Shown here: piece by piece, positions 36,381 through 45,613 of the stretch | Position numbering within the stretch: position 1 is the first letter of the stretch | How the letters are laid out: every line of letters begins with the position of its first letter | NCBI RefSeq assembly: GCF_900187065.1 | Contig: NZ_LT906483.1 | Coordinates: 3,472,001 to 3,536,000, forward strand | Reading direction: 5' to 3' | Source: Mycolicibacterium thermoresistibile | Lineage (GTDB): Bacteria > Actinomycetota > Actinomycetes > Mycobacteriales > Mycobacteriaceae | Length of the DNA: 64,000 nt | The notes under the pieces: generated by a model | What the model saw: only the letters and a program-made list of their open reading frames with translations | The model's database searches: none | Told to the model about the DNA's origin: nothing | Position numbers and translations under genes: made by a program

Positions 36381-37418
36381 CTAGAACAATTCTTTCGCCA
36401 GCAGTTCCAGGGTCGCCTCGCGGGCCGGTGCGGTCGCCGGGTCGGTGCCGCGCCGGGCCGTGGCGACCGGATTGACCATGACCTCGTCGACGTCGAACTC
36501 GGCGGCCAGCGCCCGGACCTGCTCGGCGGCATCGGCCGGGGTGCCGGCCACCGCCCGCCGCGCGCCCGCCTCGACGACCGCCCGCTGTTGCGGGGTGAGC
36601 GGCCGCTGCTCGGCGTCTTCGACCAGGTCCAGCGCACCGAGCGGCTCACCGGTGCGCAGCCGGGCCATCATCTGCAGCTGGGGCAGCAGCAGCGCCATCG
36701 CCTCGTCGCGGGTGTCGGCGACCACCGCGTTGACGGTCAGGAAGGTCAACGGTTCCGGCGTGTGCTTGCCGGGCCGGAAGTTCTCCCGGTAGATCCGCAA
36801 CGCCTCGGCGGTGCCCTGACCGCTGAAGTGGTGGGCGAACACATAGGGCAGCCCCTTGGCCGCGGCCAGATGCGCCGAATACGTCGACGAGCCGAGCAGC
36901 CACAGCTGCGGCACGCTCACCGCTTTCGGGGTGGCCTTGAGGATGTAGCGCTGTTGCGGGATCGGCACCCGTACCCCGTGCGGGCTCATCAGCGCGACGA
37001 TGTCGTCGAGATGGTCCGGAAACGCCTCGATGTCGCGGTCGTCGCGGCCGGCGGCGCCGCGCAGGGCCAGTGACGTCACCGGGTCGGAGCCGGGTGCGCG
37101 GCCGATGCCGAGGTCGATGCGGCCCGGGTGGGCGGCCTCGAGCAGCGCGAACTGTTCGGCGACGGCGAGCGGCGCGTGGTTGGGCAGCATCACCCCGCCC
37201 GACCCGATCCGCATCCGGGTGGTGTGCGCGGCCAGATGCGCGATGAGCACCGGCGGGCTGGTCGCGGCCACCGCCTCCATGTTGTGGTGTTCGGCCACCC
37301 AGTAGCGGGTGTAGCCGAGCCGGTCGGCGGTCTGTGCGAGCTGGGTGGACGCGGTGAGCGCATCGGCGGTGGTCTGGTCGGTGCGCACGGGAACGAGGTC
37401 GAGGACGGAGAGCCGCAT
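36381..37418 (-). CDS. LLM-class flavin-dependent oxidoreductase (luciferase-like)
   Basis: A 345-aa TIM-barrel flavin enzyme. Family motifs: MRLSVLDLVPVRTDQTT at the N-terminus, TRYWVAEHHNMEAVAATSPPVLI, RIDLGIGRAPG and LWLLGSSTYSAHLAA. FMN or F420 is possible; this subgroup (YhbW/MsnO8-like) usually uses FMN. ATG 37418 matches the family N-terminus; ATG 37439, behind GGAAGG, would add seven residues and overlap udgB. It lies immediately after udgB on the same strand. Confidence 0.9.
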   Translation of the reverse strand: MRLSVLDLVPVRTDQTTADALTASTQLAQTADRLGYTRYWVAEHHNMEAVAATSPPVLIAHLAAHTTRMRIGSGGVMLPNHAPLAVAEQFALLEAAHPGRIDLGIGRAPGSDPVTSLALRGAAGRDDRDIEAFPDHLDDIVALMSPHGVRVPIPQQRYILKATPKAVSVPQLWLLGSSTYSAHLAAAKGLPYVFAHHFSGQGTAEALRIYRENFRPGKHTPEPLTFLTVNAVVADTRDEAMALLLPQLQMMARLRTGEPLGALDLVEDAEQRPLTPQQRAVVEAGARRAVAGTPADAAEQVRALAAEFDVDEVMVNPVATARRGTDPATAPAREATLELLAKELF

Positions 37419-37425
37419 GTCCGGG

Positions 37426-38313
37426 TCAACGCCGGGCATCACCGTCACCTTCCCGTCGTCCTGCGATTTCGGCGTGGTCGCGGTCGCTGAGCGAACGTTG
37501 GCACGCCGAAATCGCAAGGGTGAAGACGTCGTCGAGCATCGCCGGGGTGAGTTTGCCGGTGAAGGTGTTCTGCTGGCTGGGGTGATAGCAGCCGATCAGC
37601 GTCACCGGACCGTGCGGGCCCGTCAACTCGGCGGTCGCGCCGTGCCCGAACTTCGGCGCGGGTCTGGGCACGTCCCCGATCATCTGCAGCGCCGCCCGCC
37701 ACGCGAAGCCGCCGAGCGCCACCACCACCCGGACATACGGGCCGGTGAGCCGCCATTCGGCATGGAGCCACGGCGCGCAGGTGGCCCGTTCGGCCGGGCT
37801 CGGGGCGTTGCCCGGGGGCGCGCAGCGCACCGCCGCCGCCAGCCGGGTGTCGTACAACTCCAGCCCGTCGGCGGCGTCGACGCACTCGGCCTGGTTGGCC
37901 AGGCCGACGCGGTGCAGCGACGCGAACAGGAAATCACCCGACCGGTCGCCGGTGAACACCCGCCCGGTGCGGTTGCCGCCGTGCGCGGCGGGCGCGAGCC
38001 CGACGACCAGGATCCGCGGCCGTACCGCACCCCAGCCCGGAATCGGCCGGCCCCAGTAGGGCTCGTCGGCGTACGACCGCCGCTTGACGGTCGCGGCCTC
38101 CTCACGCCACTGCACCAGCCGCGGGCAGGCCCGGCACACCGACACCAGCGCGTCGAGTTCCTCGATCGTCTCGACCGCCCCGGCCAACGCCTGCACCTGG
38201 GCGGCGTTGGCGGCGACGGCGGTGTGCGGGGTGGCCGGGTCGCCCGGCCACCCGGAGCCGGGTGGTACCGGCGACTCGAACACCGCGCCGGTGCGGGGGT
38301 GCGGGTGGGTCAC
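37426..38313 (-). CDS. udgB: Family 5 uracil-DNA glycosylase UdgB
   Basis: A 295-aa Fe-S repair enzyme removing uracil and other deaminated bases, comparable to Rv1259. Cluster cysteines C60 and C63 (VCRACP) pair with two more around [20 protein letters not shown]. Motif A is [19 protein letters not shown] and motif C is [14 protein letters not shown]. The start is GTG 38313, with a weak leaderless -10 (CACAGT). The last ~25 residues from AISAC onward are read through the palindromic repeat at 37463-37515, so the protein has a repeat-encoded tail beyond the normal family end. Confidence 0.93.
   Translation of the reverse strand: MTHPHPRTGAVFESPVPPGSGWPGDPATPHTAVAANAAQVQALAGAVETIEELDALVSVCRACPRLVQWREEAATVKRRSYADEPYWGRPIPGWGAVRPRILVVGLAPAAHGGNRTGRVFTGDRSGDFLFASLHRVGLANQAECVDAADGLELYDTRLAAAVRCAPPGNAPSPAERATCAPWLHAEWRLTGPYVRVVVALGGFAWRAALQMIGDVPRPAPKFGHGATAELTGPHGPVTLIGCYHPSQQNTFTGKLTPAMLDDVFTLAISACQRSLSDRDHAEIAGRREGDGDARR
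37463..37515. repeat. Dispersed palindromic repeat, copy 2 (inside the udgB 3' end)
   Basis: The most complete copy: 53 bp from GCGATTTCGGCGTGG to CACGCCGAAATCGC, centred on GTCGCTGAGCGA. It is read through as coding sequence at the end of udgB ([11 protein letters not shown]), unlike copy 1, where the stop falls inside the repeat. The LLM oxidoreductase begins just downstream, so the hairpin sits in the intercistronic part of the message. Confidence 0.88.
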
Positions 38314-38388
38314 CCCTCCACTGTGCCGGGTGGGACGAATTCGTTCGCCGGGATCGGATCGGCGGCGTAGATTTCCGCACCGATAGCC

Positions 38389-39642
38389 ATGAGCACCAGC
38401 ACCCGCGGCCCCGTCCTGCTGATCTACTCCGCGGCATTGACAGCCGGTGCCGGCAACGGCATCTCGATCATCGCGTTCCCGTGGCTGGTGTTGCAGCGCA
38501 ACGGCTCCGCGCTGGAGGCGTCGGTGGTGGCGATGGCGGCCACCCTGCCGCTGCTGGTGGCCACCCTGTTCGCCGGGGTCGCGGTGGACTATCTGGGGCG
38601 ACGCCGGGTGTCGATGATCTCCGACCTGCTGTCGGCGCTGTCGGTGGCGGCGGTGCCGGTGATCGCGCTGACATTCGGCGTGCAGGCGGTCAATGTGGCG
38701 GTGCTGGCCGCGCTGGCCGCGCTGGGTGCGTTCTTCGACCCGGCCGGGATGACCGCGCGCGAGACGATGCTGCCGGAGGCGGCCGCGCGGGCGGGCTGGA
38801 CGTTGGACAAGACCAACAGCGGCTATGAGGCGATCTTCAACCTGGCCTACATCGTCGGGCCGGGTATCGGCGGGCTGTTGATCGCCACGCTGGGCGGTGT
38901 GAACACCATGTGGGTGACCGCGGCCCTGTTCGTGGTGTCGATCGTGACGATCGCGGCGCTGCGACTGGAGGGCGCCGGGCTGCCGGATCGCGCTCTGCTC
39001 ACCGACAGTGTGCTGGCCGGCATCGTCGAGGGTCTGCGGTTCGTGTGGCGCACCCCGGTGCTGCGGGCGCTGCTGATCGTCGATCTGGTGGTCACCGGCC
39101 TGTACATGCCGATGGAGAGTGTGCTGTTCCCGAAGTACTTCACCGACCGCGACGAACCTGCCCACCTCGGCTGGGTGTTGATGGCGTTGTCGATCGGCGG
39201 GCTGACCGGCGCGCTGGCCTATGCGTGGGTGTCGCGGTTCGTCAGCCGCCGGGCCACGTTGATCACCGCGGTGCTGACGCTGGGCGCCACCATGACGGTC
39301 ATCGCGTTTCTGCCGCCGCTGCCGCTGATCCTGGCGATGGCGGCGGTCGGCGGTTTCGCCTACGGGCCGATCCAGCCGATCTACAACTACGTGATGCAGA
39401 CCCGCGCGCCGCAGCATCTGCGCGGCCGGGTGGTCGGGGTGATGGGCTCGCTGGCGTATGCGGCCGGCCCGCTGGGGCTCGTCATCGCCGGCCCGCTCGC
39501 CGACTCCGCCGGTCTGCGGGTCACCTTCCTGGCGTTGTCGCTGCCGATGGTGGCGTTGGGTTTGATCGCGATCGGCCTGCCGGTGCTGACCACGCTGAAC
39601 CAGCCGGCCGCCGACCAGATCGACCTGCAGTTCGACGATTAG
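38389..39642 (+). CDS. tap: MFS efflux transporter, Tap-like
   Basis: A 417-aa major-facilitator protein with 12 predicted helices. The motif-A-type loop is [13 protein letters not shown] (about 66-78); the C-terminal half repeats the pattern and ends with a short acidic tail. Position next to udgB and the length match Rv1258c (Tap), a drug-efflux pump acting on tetracycline and aminoglycosides. Divergent from udgB. WhiB7 control is known for Tap, but I see no clear site here. Substrate by homology only. Confidence 0.85.
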   Translation: MSTSTRGPVLLIYSAALTAGAGNGISIIAFPWLVLQRNGSALEASVVAMAATLPLLVATLFAGVAVDYLGRRRVSMISDLLSALSVAAVPVIALTFGVQAVNVAVLAALAALGAFFDPAGMTARETMLPEAAARAGWTLDKTNSGYEAIFNLAYIVGPGIGGLLIATLGGVNTMWVTAALFVVSIVTIAALRLEGAGLPDRALLTDSVLAGIVEGLRFVWRTPVLRALLIVDLVVTGLYMPMESVLFPKYFTDRDEPAHLGWVLMALSIGGLTGALAYAWVSRFVSRRATLITAVLTLGATMTVIAFLPPLPLILAMAAVGGFAYGPIQPIYNYVMQTRAPQHLRGRVVGVMGSLAYAAGPLGLVIAGPLADSAGLRVTFLALSLPMVALGLIAIGLPVLTTLNQPAADQIDLQFDD

Positions 39643-40304
39643 GACCGATCAGGCACCGCCCGGCCGGCGGGCGCGGTGACCACCTCGGCCAGCCGCCGCA
39701 GCGCGTCGGCTCTCCCGTCGACGCGCAGGCGGCCCTGCGCCACCAGTTCGGCCGCCCGGTCCGGGTGCAGCGCCGCGGCCAGCACCTCGGCCGCACCGGT
39801 CAGCGTCACGTCGACGGCGGTGTCGTCGTCGAGGTCCTCGACGGCGTCGGCGCTGATGCGCACCGCCGCCGCACCCTCGGGGGTGACCAGCCGCACCGAC
39901 AACGGCGGCCCGGTGCGGTCCGGCCGGACGTGGGCACGTACCGCGCGGGCCAGCCAGTGCGGACGCACGACGTCGCCGGCCCGGCGGGTCTCCAGCAGGG
40001 ACCTGCCCCACCGGATGAACGCGTGGACCACGGCTTCGAGCGCCGCGCCGTCGGCGGTGAGTTCATAGACGGTGCCCGACGCCGGTTTGGGCAGCTCACG
40101 CCTGCGGACCAGGTGGTGCTCCTCGAGGTGGCGCAGCCGGGTGGCCAGCATGTCGGTGGCGATCGGGCGCAGCGCCGTCAACAGGTCGCTGTACCGCCGG
40201 GGACCGTCGAGCAGCTCCCGCACGATCAGCAGTGTCCAGCGGTCGCCGACCAGATCGAGGCTCTTGGCCAGCGCACAGTGCTGGCCGTAGGTCCGGGATG
40301 CCAT
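39639..40304 (-). CDS. HxlR-family transcriptional regulator with SCP2-like C-terminal domain
   Basis: A 221-aa regulator. The winged-helix HxlR domain covers residues about 8-95 ([32 protein letters not shown], with the Cys near the N-terminus that can sense thiol-reactive compounds). The C-terminal half resembles a sterol-carrier/SCP2 fold ([23 protein letters not shown]). It converges with tap (4-bp stop overlap) and is divergent from the DUF3237 gene, with two inverted repeats between, which it probably binds. Confidence 0.88.
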   Translation of the reverse strand: MASRTYGQHCALAKSLDLVGDRWTLLIVRELLDGPRRYSDLLTALRPIATDMLATRLRHLEEHHLVRRRELPKPASGTVYELTADGAALEAVVHAFIRWGRSLLETRRAGDVVRPHWLARAVRAHVRPDRTGPPLSVRLVTPEGAAAVRISADAVEDLDDDTAVDVTLTGAAEVLAAALHPDRAAELVAQGRLRVDGRADALRRLAEVVTAPAGRAVPDRS

Positions 40305-40315
40305 GACCCCAGCCT

Positions 40316-40362
40316 ACTTGCCAATTGGAAATTTCAAGTTCGTGCTTGCTTTCTCCAAGCAC
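40316..40362. promoter_or_regulatory. Two inverted repeats between the HxlR and DUF3237 genes
   Basis: ACTTG-N14-CAAGT (40316-40339) is followed by GTGCTTG-N7-CAAGCAC (40342-40362). Both share a CTTG/CAAG core and fill the 78-bp AT-richer divergent gap, so they are good candidates for HxlR-type operator sites controlling both genes. Confidence 0.6.
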
Positions 40363-40382
40363 ACCGGCGTAGCGTCGTCGGG

Positions 40383-40858
40383 ATGACACTGGTCGACATC
40401 GACGCCCGCCCGGCGCTCGAACATCTTCTCGACATCCGCATCGGCTTCCATCCGGCGCAGATCATCCCCACGCCGGTCGGCATCCGGATGTCGTACGCCA
40501 TCCGGGAGGGCCGCTTCGCCGGCCCCGACATCCGCGGTGCGGTGCTGCCCGGCGGCGGCGACTCTGTCCTGCTCGGCACCGATCAGGTGGCCCGGCTGGA
40601 TGTGCGGGCCACCCTGCGCACCGACGACGGCGCCCTGATCCACCTCACCAACACCGGCCGCATCCACATGAGCCCCGAAGCGATGCAACGGTTCTCGTCC
40701 GGAGAGCTGATCCGCCACCACGAGTGCTACGGCCGGTCCAGCCCACTGTTCGACACCGACGACGAGCGGGTCACCGGTGGCTCACCGCGCTGCACACGGT
40801 GGCGATCAACGAGGTGTCGCTGTCCGCGGTGCACTACCGCGTCTTCGCCGTGCGCTGA
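40383..40858 (+). pseudogene. DUF3237 protein gene with a frameshift near its 3' end
   Basis: The frame from ATG 40383 reads a normal DUF3237 barrel (MTLVDIDARPALEHLLDIRI, then RTDDGALIHLTNTGRIHMSPEA, then YGRSSPLFDTDDERVT) up to about 40775. It then becomes Arg/Cys-rich nonsense ending at 40862. In the frame starting TGG at 40778 the family C-terminus continues WLTALHTVAINEVSLSAVHY and ends VFAVR-TGA at 40856-40858. One base is missing around 40776-40778. A sequencing error is possible. The domain lacks a known function. The gene is divergent from the HxlR regulator. Confidence 0.82.
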
Positions 40859-40859
40859 C

Positions 40860-40865
40860 TAACAT
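40860..40865 (+). promoter_or_regulatory. Leaderless -10 element for the FAD oxidase
   Basis: TAACAT lies 6 nt before the GTG at 40872 and overlaps the out-of-frame stop of the DUF3237 gene. Confidence 0.5.
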
Positions 40866-40871
40866 CGGGGC

Positions 40872-42236
40872 GTGTCTGCAGCGCTGAGCGCCCTGATCGC
40901 CGAACTCCCCGACGGGACCGTGGTCACCGACCCGGACATCCTGGCGTCCTACCGCCAGGACCGCGCCCGTGATCCCGATGCCGGGACCCCGCTGGCGGTG
41001 GTACGGCCGCGGCGCACCGAGGAGGTGCAGACCGTGCTGCGCTGGGCCAACGCGCACCGTGTCCCGGTGGTGCCGCGCGGCGCCGGCACCGGGCTCTCCG
41101 GTGGCGCGTCCGCACTGGACGGCGGGATCGTGCTGTCCACCGAGAAGATGCGTGACATCACCGTCGACCCGGTCACCCGCACCGCGGTCGTTCAACCGGG
41201 TCTGCTCAACGCCGAGGTGAAGCAGGCGGCGGCCGAACACGGGCTGTGGTATCCGCCCGATCCGTCGTCGTTCGAGATCTGCAGCATCGGCGGCAACATC
41301 GCCACCAACGCCGGCGGGCTGTGCTGCGTCAAATACGGGGTCACCACCGACTACGTGATGGGCCTGCAGGTGGTGCTGGCCGACGGCACCGCGGTGCGGT
41401 TGGGCGGGCCGCGGATCAAGGACGTCGCCGGATTGCCACTGACGAAGTTGTTCGTCGGCAGCGAGGGCACGTTGGGTGTGGTCACCGAGGTGACGCTGCG
41501 GCTGCTGCCGCCGCAACACCAGGCCAGCACCGTGGTGGCCACGTTCGCGTCGGTGGAGGCGGCGGCGGAGTCGGTGCTGGCGATCACCGCCAGGATCCGG
41601 CCGTCGATGCTGGAGTTCATGGATGCGGTGGCGATCAACGCCGTCGAGGACAAACTGCGGATGGGACTGGACCGCAGCGCCGCGGCGATGATGGTGGCGG
41701 CGTCGGACGACCGTGGCCCCGCGGGCGCCGAGGACGCCGAGTTCATGGCACAGGTGTTCACCGAACACGGTGCCACCGAGGTGTTCTCCACCGCCGACCC
41801 GGACGAGGGCGAGGCGTTCGTCGCGGCACGCCGGTTCGCCATCCCGGCGGTGGAGGCCAAGGGCGCGCTGCTGCTCGAGGATGTCGGGGTGCCGCTGCCG
41901 GCGCTCGCCGATCTGGTCGGCGGGGTGGCCCGGCTGGCCGACCACCACGAGTTGACCATCTCGGTGATCGCGCACGCCGGAGACGGCAACACCCATCCGT
42001 TGATCGTCTACGACCCGGCCGACGCGGCGATGGCCGAACGTGCCGCCCAGGCGTTCGGCGAGATCATGGAACTGGCAATCGATCTCGGCGGCACGATCAC
42101 CGGCGAGCACGGGGTGGGCCGGCTCAAGCGGCCGTGGCTGGCCGACCAGATCGGCCCGGAGGCAATGGAATTGCACCGCCGGATCAAGGACGCGCTGGAC
42201 CCGAACGGCATTCTCAACCCGGGCGCGGGATTCTGA
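40872..42236 (+). CDS. FAD-linked oxidase (glycolate oxidase/D-lactate dehydrogenase GlcD type)
   Basis: A 454-aa flavoprotein. The FAD-binding PCMH domain (about 35-215) has VVPRGAGTGLSGGA and the SIGGNIATNAGG motif; the C-terminal FAD-oxidase domain has ISVIAHAGDGNTHPLIVYD and TGEHGVGRLKRPWL, the substrate and metal residues of 2-hydroxyacid dehydrogenases. It equals Rv1257c by family and place. It starts GTG and is leaderless. The exact 2-hydroxyacid is unknown. Confidence 0.93.
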   Translation: MSAALSALIAELPDGTVVTDPDILASYRQDRARDPDAGTPLAVVRPRRTEEVQTVLRWANAHRVPVVPRGAGTGLSGGASALDGGIVLSTEKMRDITVDPVTRTAVVQPGLLNAEVKQAAAEHGLWYPPDPSSFEICSIGGNIATNAGGLCCVKYGVTTDYVMGLQVVLADGTAVRLGGPRIKDVAGLPLTKLFVGSEGTLGVVTEVTLRLLPPQHQASTVVATFASVEAAAESVLAITARIRPSMLEFMDAVAINAVEDKLRMGLDRSAAAMMVAASDDRGPAGAEDAEFMAQVFTEHGATEVFSTADPDEGEAFVAARRFAIPAVEAKGALLLEDVGVPLPALADLVGGVARLADHHELTISVIAHAGDGNTHPLIVYDPADAAMAERAAQAFGEIMELAIDLGGTITGEHGVGRLKRPWLADQIGPEAMELHRRIKDALDPNGILNPGAGF

Positions 42237-42390
42237 CACCTGTTGCGTGACGCTGTGGCGGAGGATCGCGGGCTGCGCCGCCCCGGCGTCACGTGAGACC
42301 CCGGGTCCGATCCAACGCTGCGCGTTCGGGTTCCGATCGCGCTGAATGTAACCGGTGACGCGGTCGTCGAGCGCGGGGGAATCTTTCCGC

Positions 42391-43842
42391 GTGACTCGTG
42401 TTATCCGTTTCAACGCCTTCGACATGAACTGTGTCGCCCACCAGTCCCCCGGTCTGTGGAAACACCCGGAGGACCAGTCCTGGCGCTACAAGGATCTCGA
42501 GTACTGGACCGAGCTGGCCCGGCTACTCGAACGCGGCCGGTTCGACGGTCTGTTCATCGCCGACGTGCTGGGCACCTACGACGTGTACGGCGCCGGCGAC
42601 GAGGCGGCGATACGCCAGGCCGCGCAGATCCCGGTCAACGATCCGATGATGCTGGTCTCGGCCATGGCGCTGGTCACCGAACATCTCGGCTTCGGCATCA
42701 CCACCGGAACCGGTTTCGAACACCCGTACCCGTTCGCCCGGCGGATGTCCACGTTGGACCACCTCACCAAGGGCCGCATCGGATGGAACGTCGTCACCGG
42801 CTACCTTCCGGCCGCCGCCCGCAACATGGGGCAGAGCGATCAGCCGGCCCACGACGCCCGCTACGACCACGCCGACGAGTATCTCGAGGTGCTCTACAAG
42901 CTGTGGGAGGGTTCGTGGGAGGACGACGCGGTGATCCGTGACCGCGAGCGCGGGGTGTTCACCGATCCGGACAAGGTGCACCACATCGGCCACCGCGGAA
43001 GACATTTCAGTGTGCCCGGTGTCCACCTGTCCGAGCCGTCGCCGCAACGGACACCGGTGATCTACCAGGCCGGATCGTCACCGCGCGGGGTGCGGTTCGC
43101 GGCCGAGAACGCCGAGGCGATCTTCACCGCGTCGCCGACCAAGGAGATACTCCGCCGGACCGTCAGCACCATCCGCCAGGAACTCGAGATCGCCGGGCGC
43201 GACCCGTATTCGGTGAAGATCTTCAATCTGACCACGATCATCACCGCCGAGACCGACGAGGAGGCGCACGCCCGGCACGCCGAGTACCTCGCCTACGGCG
43301 ATCCGGAGGGCGCGCTGACGTTCATGTCCGGCTGGATGGGCGTGGACCTGGCCCGATACGGGCTCGACGAACCGGTCGGCAACGTCGACTCGAACGCGAT
43401 CCTGTCGGCGGTGGCGGCATTCCAGTCCGCCGACCCCGATGGCCGGGAATGGGCGGTCCGCGATATCGCCGAGTGGGGCAAGATCGGTGGGATGGGCCCG
43501 CGCATCGTGGGATCCGGTTTCACCGTCGCCGACACACTGCAGGAGTGGGTCGAGGAGACCGACGTCGACGGCTTCAATCTGGCCTACGCGATCACGCCGG
43601 GTTCGTTCGCGCAGTTCATCGAGCACGTGGTGCCGGTGTTGACCGAGCGTGGCGCCTATCAGCCGGCCTACACGCCGGGTACGTTGCGGCACAAGCTCTT
43701 CGGTAAGGGCGACCGGCTGCCCGACGACCACCGGGGCAGCCGGTACCGGGTCGGTGGTCCCCTGTCGACGATCATCGACCGACCCTCGACACTGCCGTCG
43801 TCGCCGGCATCGGCGGCCTCCCAGCCGATCAGCGGCCGGTAG
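42391..43842 (+). CDS. NtaA/SnaA/DszA-family FMN-dependent monooxygenase
   Basis: A 483-aa flavin monooxygenase using FMNH2 from a separate reductase. Typical features: MNCVAHQSPGLWKHP near the N-terminus, FDGLFIADVLGTYDVY, the GRIGWNVVTGYLPAAARNMG motif and PVIYQAGSSPRGVRFAAENAEAIF. The family cleaves C-S or C-N bonds (dibenzothiophene sulfone, dimethyl sulfone, nitrilotriacetate). It directly precedes a MetNIQ-type importer, so a sulfur-containing substrate is likely. The GTG at 42391 is preceded by GGGGGA. No flavin reductase is encoded nearby. Confidence 0.9.
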   Translation: MTRVIRFNAFDMNCVAHQSPGLWKHPEDQSWRYKDLEYWTELARLLERGRFDGLFIADVLGTYDVYGAGDEAAIRQAAQIPVNDPMMLVSAMALVTEHLGFGITTGTGFEHPYPFARRMSTLDHLTKGRIGWNVVTGYLPAAARNMGQSDQPAHDARYDHADEYLEVLYKLWEGSWEDDAVIRDRERGVFTDPDKVHHIGHRGRHFSVPGVHLSEPSPQRTPVIYQAGSSPRGVRFAAENAEAIFTASPTKEILRRTVSTIRQELEIAGRDPYSVKIFNLTTIITAETDEEAHARHAEYLAYGDPEGALTFMSGWMGVDLARYGLDEPVGNVDSNAILSAVAAFQSADPDGREWAVRDIAEWGKIGGMGPRIVGSGFTVADTLQEWVEETDVDGFNLAYAITPGSFAQFIEHVVPVLTERGAYQPAYTPGTLRHKLFGKGDRLPDDHRGSRYRVGGPLSTIIDRPSTLPSSPASAASQPISGR

Positions 43843-43865
43843 CGGATCTCGGACGTGCTGCGAAC

Positions 43866-44897
43866 ATGATCGAATTGACCGATCTGACCAAGGTGTACGG
43901 ATGCGGTGAGCACCGCACCGTGGTGCTCGACCGGATCAACTTCCGGGTGGAGACCGGTGAGGTCCTCGCCGTGGTCGGGCCCAGCGGTGCCGGCAAGAGC
44001 ACCCTGGCCCAGTGCATCAACCTGCTCACCCGGCCCACGTCCGGATCAGTTGTCGTCAACGGTGAGGACCTGACCACGCTGTCCACCCATCGGCTGCGGG
44101 TCGCGCGCCGCCGGATCGGCACGGTGTTTCAGTCGTCGGGTCTGTTGGAACGCCGCACCGCCGCCGAGAACGTCGCGCTACCACTGGAATACCTCGGTGT
44201 CACCGCCGCCGAGACGCGGAAACGGGTCGCCGAACTGCTCGACCGGGTCGGGCTCGCCGCACGCGCGAACCATTATCCGTTCCAGTTGTCGGGTGGTCAG
44301 CGCCAACGGGTCGGCATCGCACGTGCCCTGGCGCTGCGGCCCTCGGTGCTGTTGTCCGACGAGGCCACCGCGGGGCTGGACCCGACCACCACCGCCTCCG
44401 TCGTCGAACTGCTGCGGGAACTGCGTGACGACCTGAACCTGTCGATCGTGTTCATCACCCACGAGATGGACACGGTGCTGAAGATCGCGGATTCGGTGGC
44501 GCGGCTGGACCACGGACGGATCGTCGAGGCCGGGCGGCTGGTCGATCTGCTCACCGATCCCGCGTCGGCGCTGGGCGCGGACCTGCGCCCGCAGGGAGCG
44601 GCAGCCGCCGCGGCCCCCGGCCAGCAGGTGTGGCAGGTGGTCTACGACACTCCCGATGTGCCGGCGGATTGGATCGCCCGCGTGTCGGTCGACCTCGGTG
44701 CTCCGGTGGCGGTGCTGGGCGCGTCGGTGCAATCGATCGGCGGCGTCACCGTCGGTGGCGCGACGCTCGGGATCGATGACGGGTTGAGCCCGCGGGTGCC
44801 GGAGGTGTTGCGGCGATACGGCCTCGCCGTCGCCGACAGCGTGACCTCCACCGCGGAGACCTCCACCGCGGAGAAGGAACTGGAGGAAGTTGCGTGA
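43866..44897 (+). CDS. metN: MetN-type ABC importer ATPase
   Basis: A 343-aa ATPase of the methionine-uptake family. Walker A GPSGAGKST, Q-loop VFQSSGLL, signature LSGGQRQR and Walker B VLLSDEATAGLD are intact. The C-terminal ~100 residues form the NIL regulatory domain (WQVVYDTPDVPADWIARVSVDLG) that binds methionine and inhibits transport when the pool is full. It lies 23 bp after the monooxygenase and overlaps metI by GTGA. Confidence 0.9.
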   Translation: MIELTDLTKVYGCGEHRTVVLDRINFRVETGEVLAVVGPSGAGKSTLAQCINLLTRPTSGSVVVNGEDLTTLSTHRLRVARRRIGTVFQSSGLLERRTAAENVALPLEYLGVTAAETRKRVAELLDRVGLAARANHYPFQLSGGQRQRVGIARALALRPSVLLSDEATAGLDPTTTASVVELLRELRDDLNLSIVFITHEMDTVLKIADSVARLDHGRIVEAGRLVDLLTDPASALGADLRPQGAAAAAAPGQQVWQVVYDTPDVPADWIARVSVDLGAPVAVLGASVQSIGGVTVGGATLGIDDGLSPRVPEVLRRYGLAVADSVTSTAETSTAEKELEEVA

Positions 44898-45601
44898 CAT
44901 CCGTACTCGCCGCCGGCACGGTCCCGCTCGACGAGATGGCGGGTCTGTTGTTTCCGGCCCTGCTGGACACGCTGACCATGGTCGGGATCGTGATGACGAT
45001 CGTGACACTGGTCGGGGTGCCGCTGGGTGCGCTCGTCCACAACCTCGCGCCCGGCGGGCTGTTCGAGAACCCCACCCTGCACACGGTGCTGAGCTGGACC
45101 ATCAACATCGGGCGGTCGCTGCCGTTCTTGATCCTGATGGCGGCCATCATGCCGTTCACCCGGTTCGTCACCGGCACCAACATCGGAATCGCGGCGGCGG
45201 TGGTGCCGATGTCGCTGGCGGGTATCGCGTTCTTCACCCGCATCGTGGAGAACTCGCTGCGGTCGGTGCCACCGTCGGTGGTACAGGTGGCCCGTGCGTC
45301 CGGAGGGTCGCCACTGCAGATCATCCGCACCGCCCAACTGCACGAGGCCGTGCCGTCGATCCTCGGCGGCCTGACCATCAACGTGATCGCGATGATCGAG
45401 TACTCCGCGATCGCGGGCACCATCGGCGCCGGCGGAATCGGCTACGTCGCGGTCACCTACGGCTATCAACGCTTCGACCAGGGCGTCATGGCCGCCACCA
45501 TCGTCATCCTGGTCTGCACCGTCGCCGTGGTTCAGCTGATCGGCGATGCGCTCGTCCGCTTCACCACACCACATGCGCGCGCCCGCGCAGCCAGAGTCTG
45601 A
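44894..45601 (+). CDS. metI: MetI-type ABC importer permease
   Basis: A 235-aa membrane permease with about five helices and the EAA loop VARASGGSPLQIIRTAQLHEAVPSI (here given by its ends, about 132-155) that docks on MetN. It starts GTG within the metN stop. It moves methionine or a related sulfur compound through the membrane. Confidence 0.92.
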   Translation: MTSVLAAGTVPLDEMAGLLFPALLDTLTMVGIVMTIVTLVGVPLGALVHNLAPGGLFENPTLHTVLSWTINIGRSLPFLILMAAIMPFTRFVTGTNIGIAAAVVPMSLAGIAFFTRIVENSLRSVPPSVVQVARASGGSPLQIIRTAQLHEAVPSILGGLTINVIAMIEYSAIAGTIGAGGIGYVAVTYGYQRFDQGVMAATIVILVCTVAVVQLIGDALVRFTTPHARARAARV

Positions 45602-45613
45602 AAGGGATTTACG

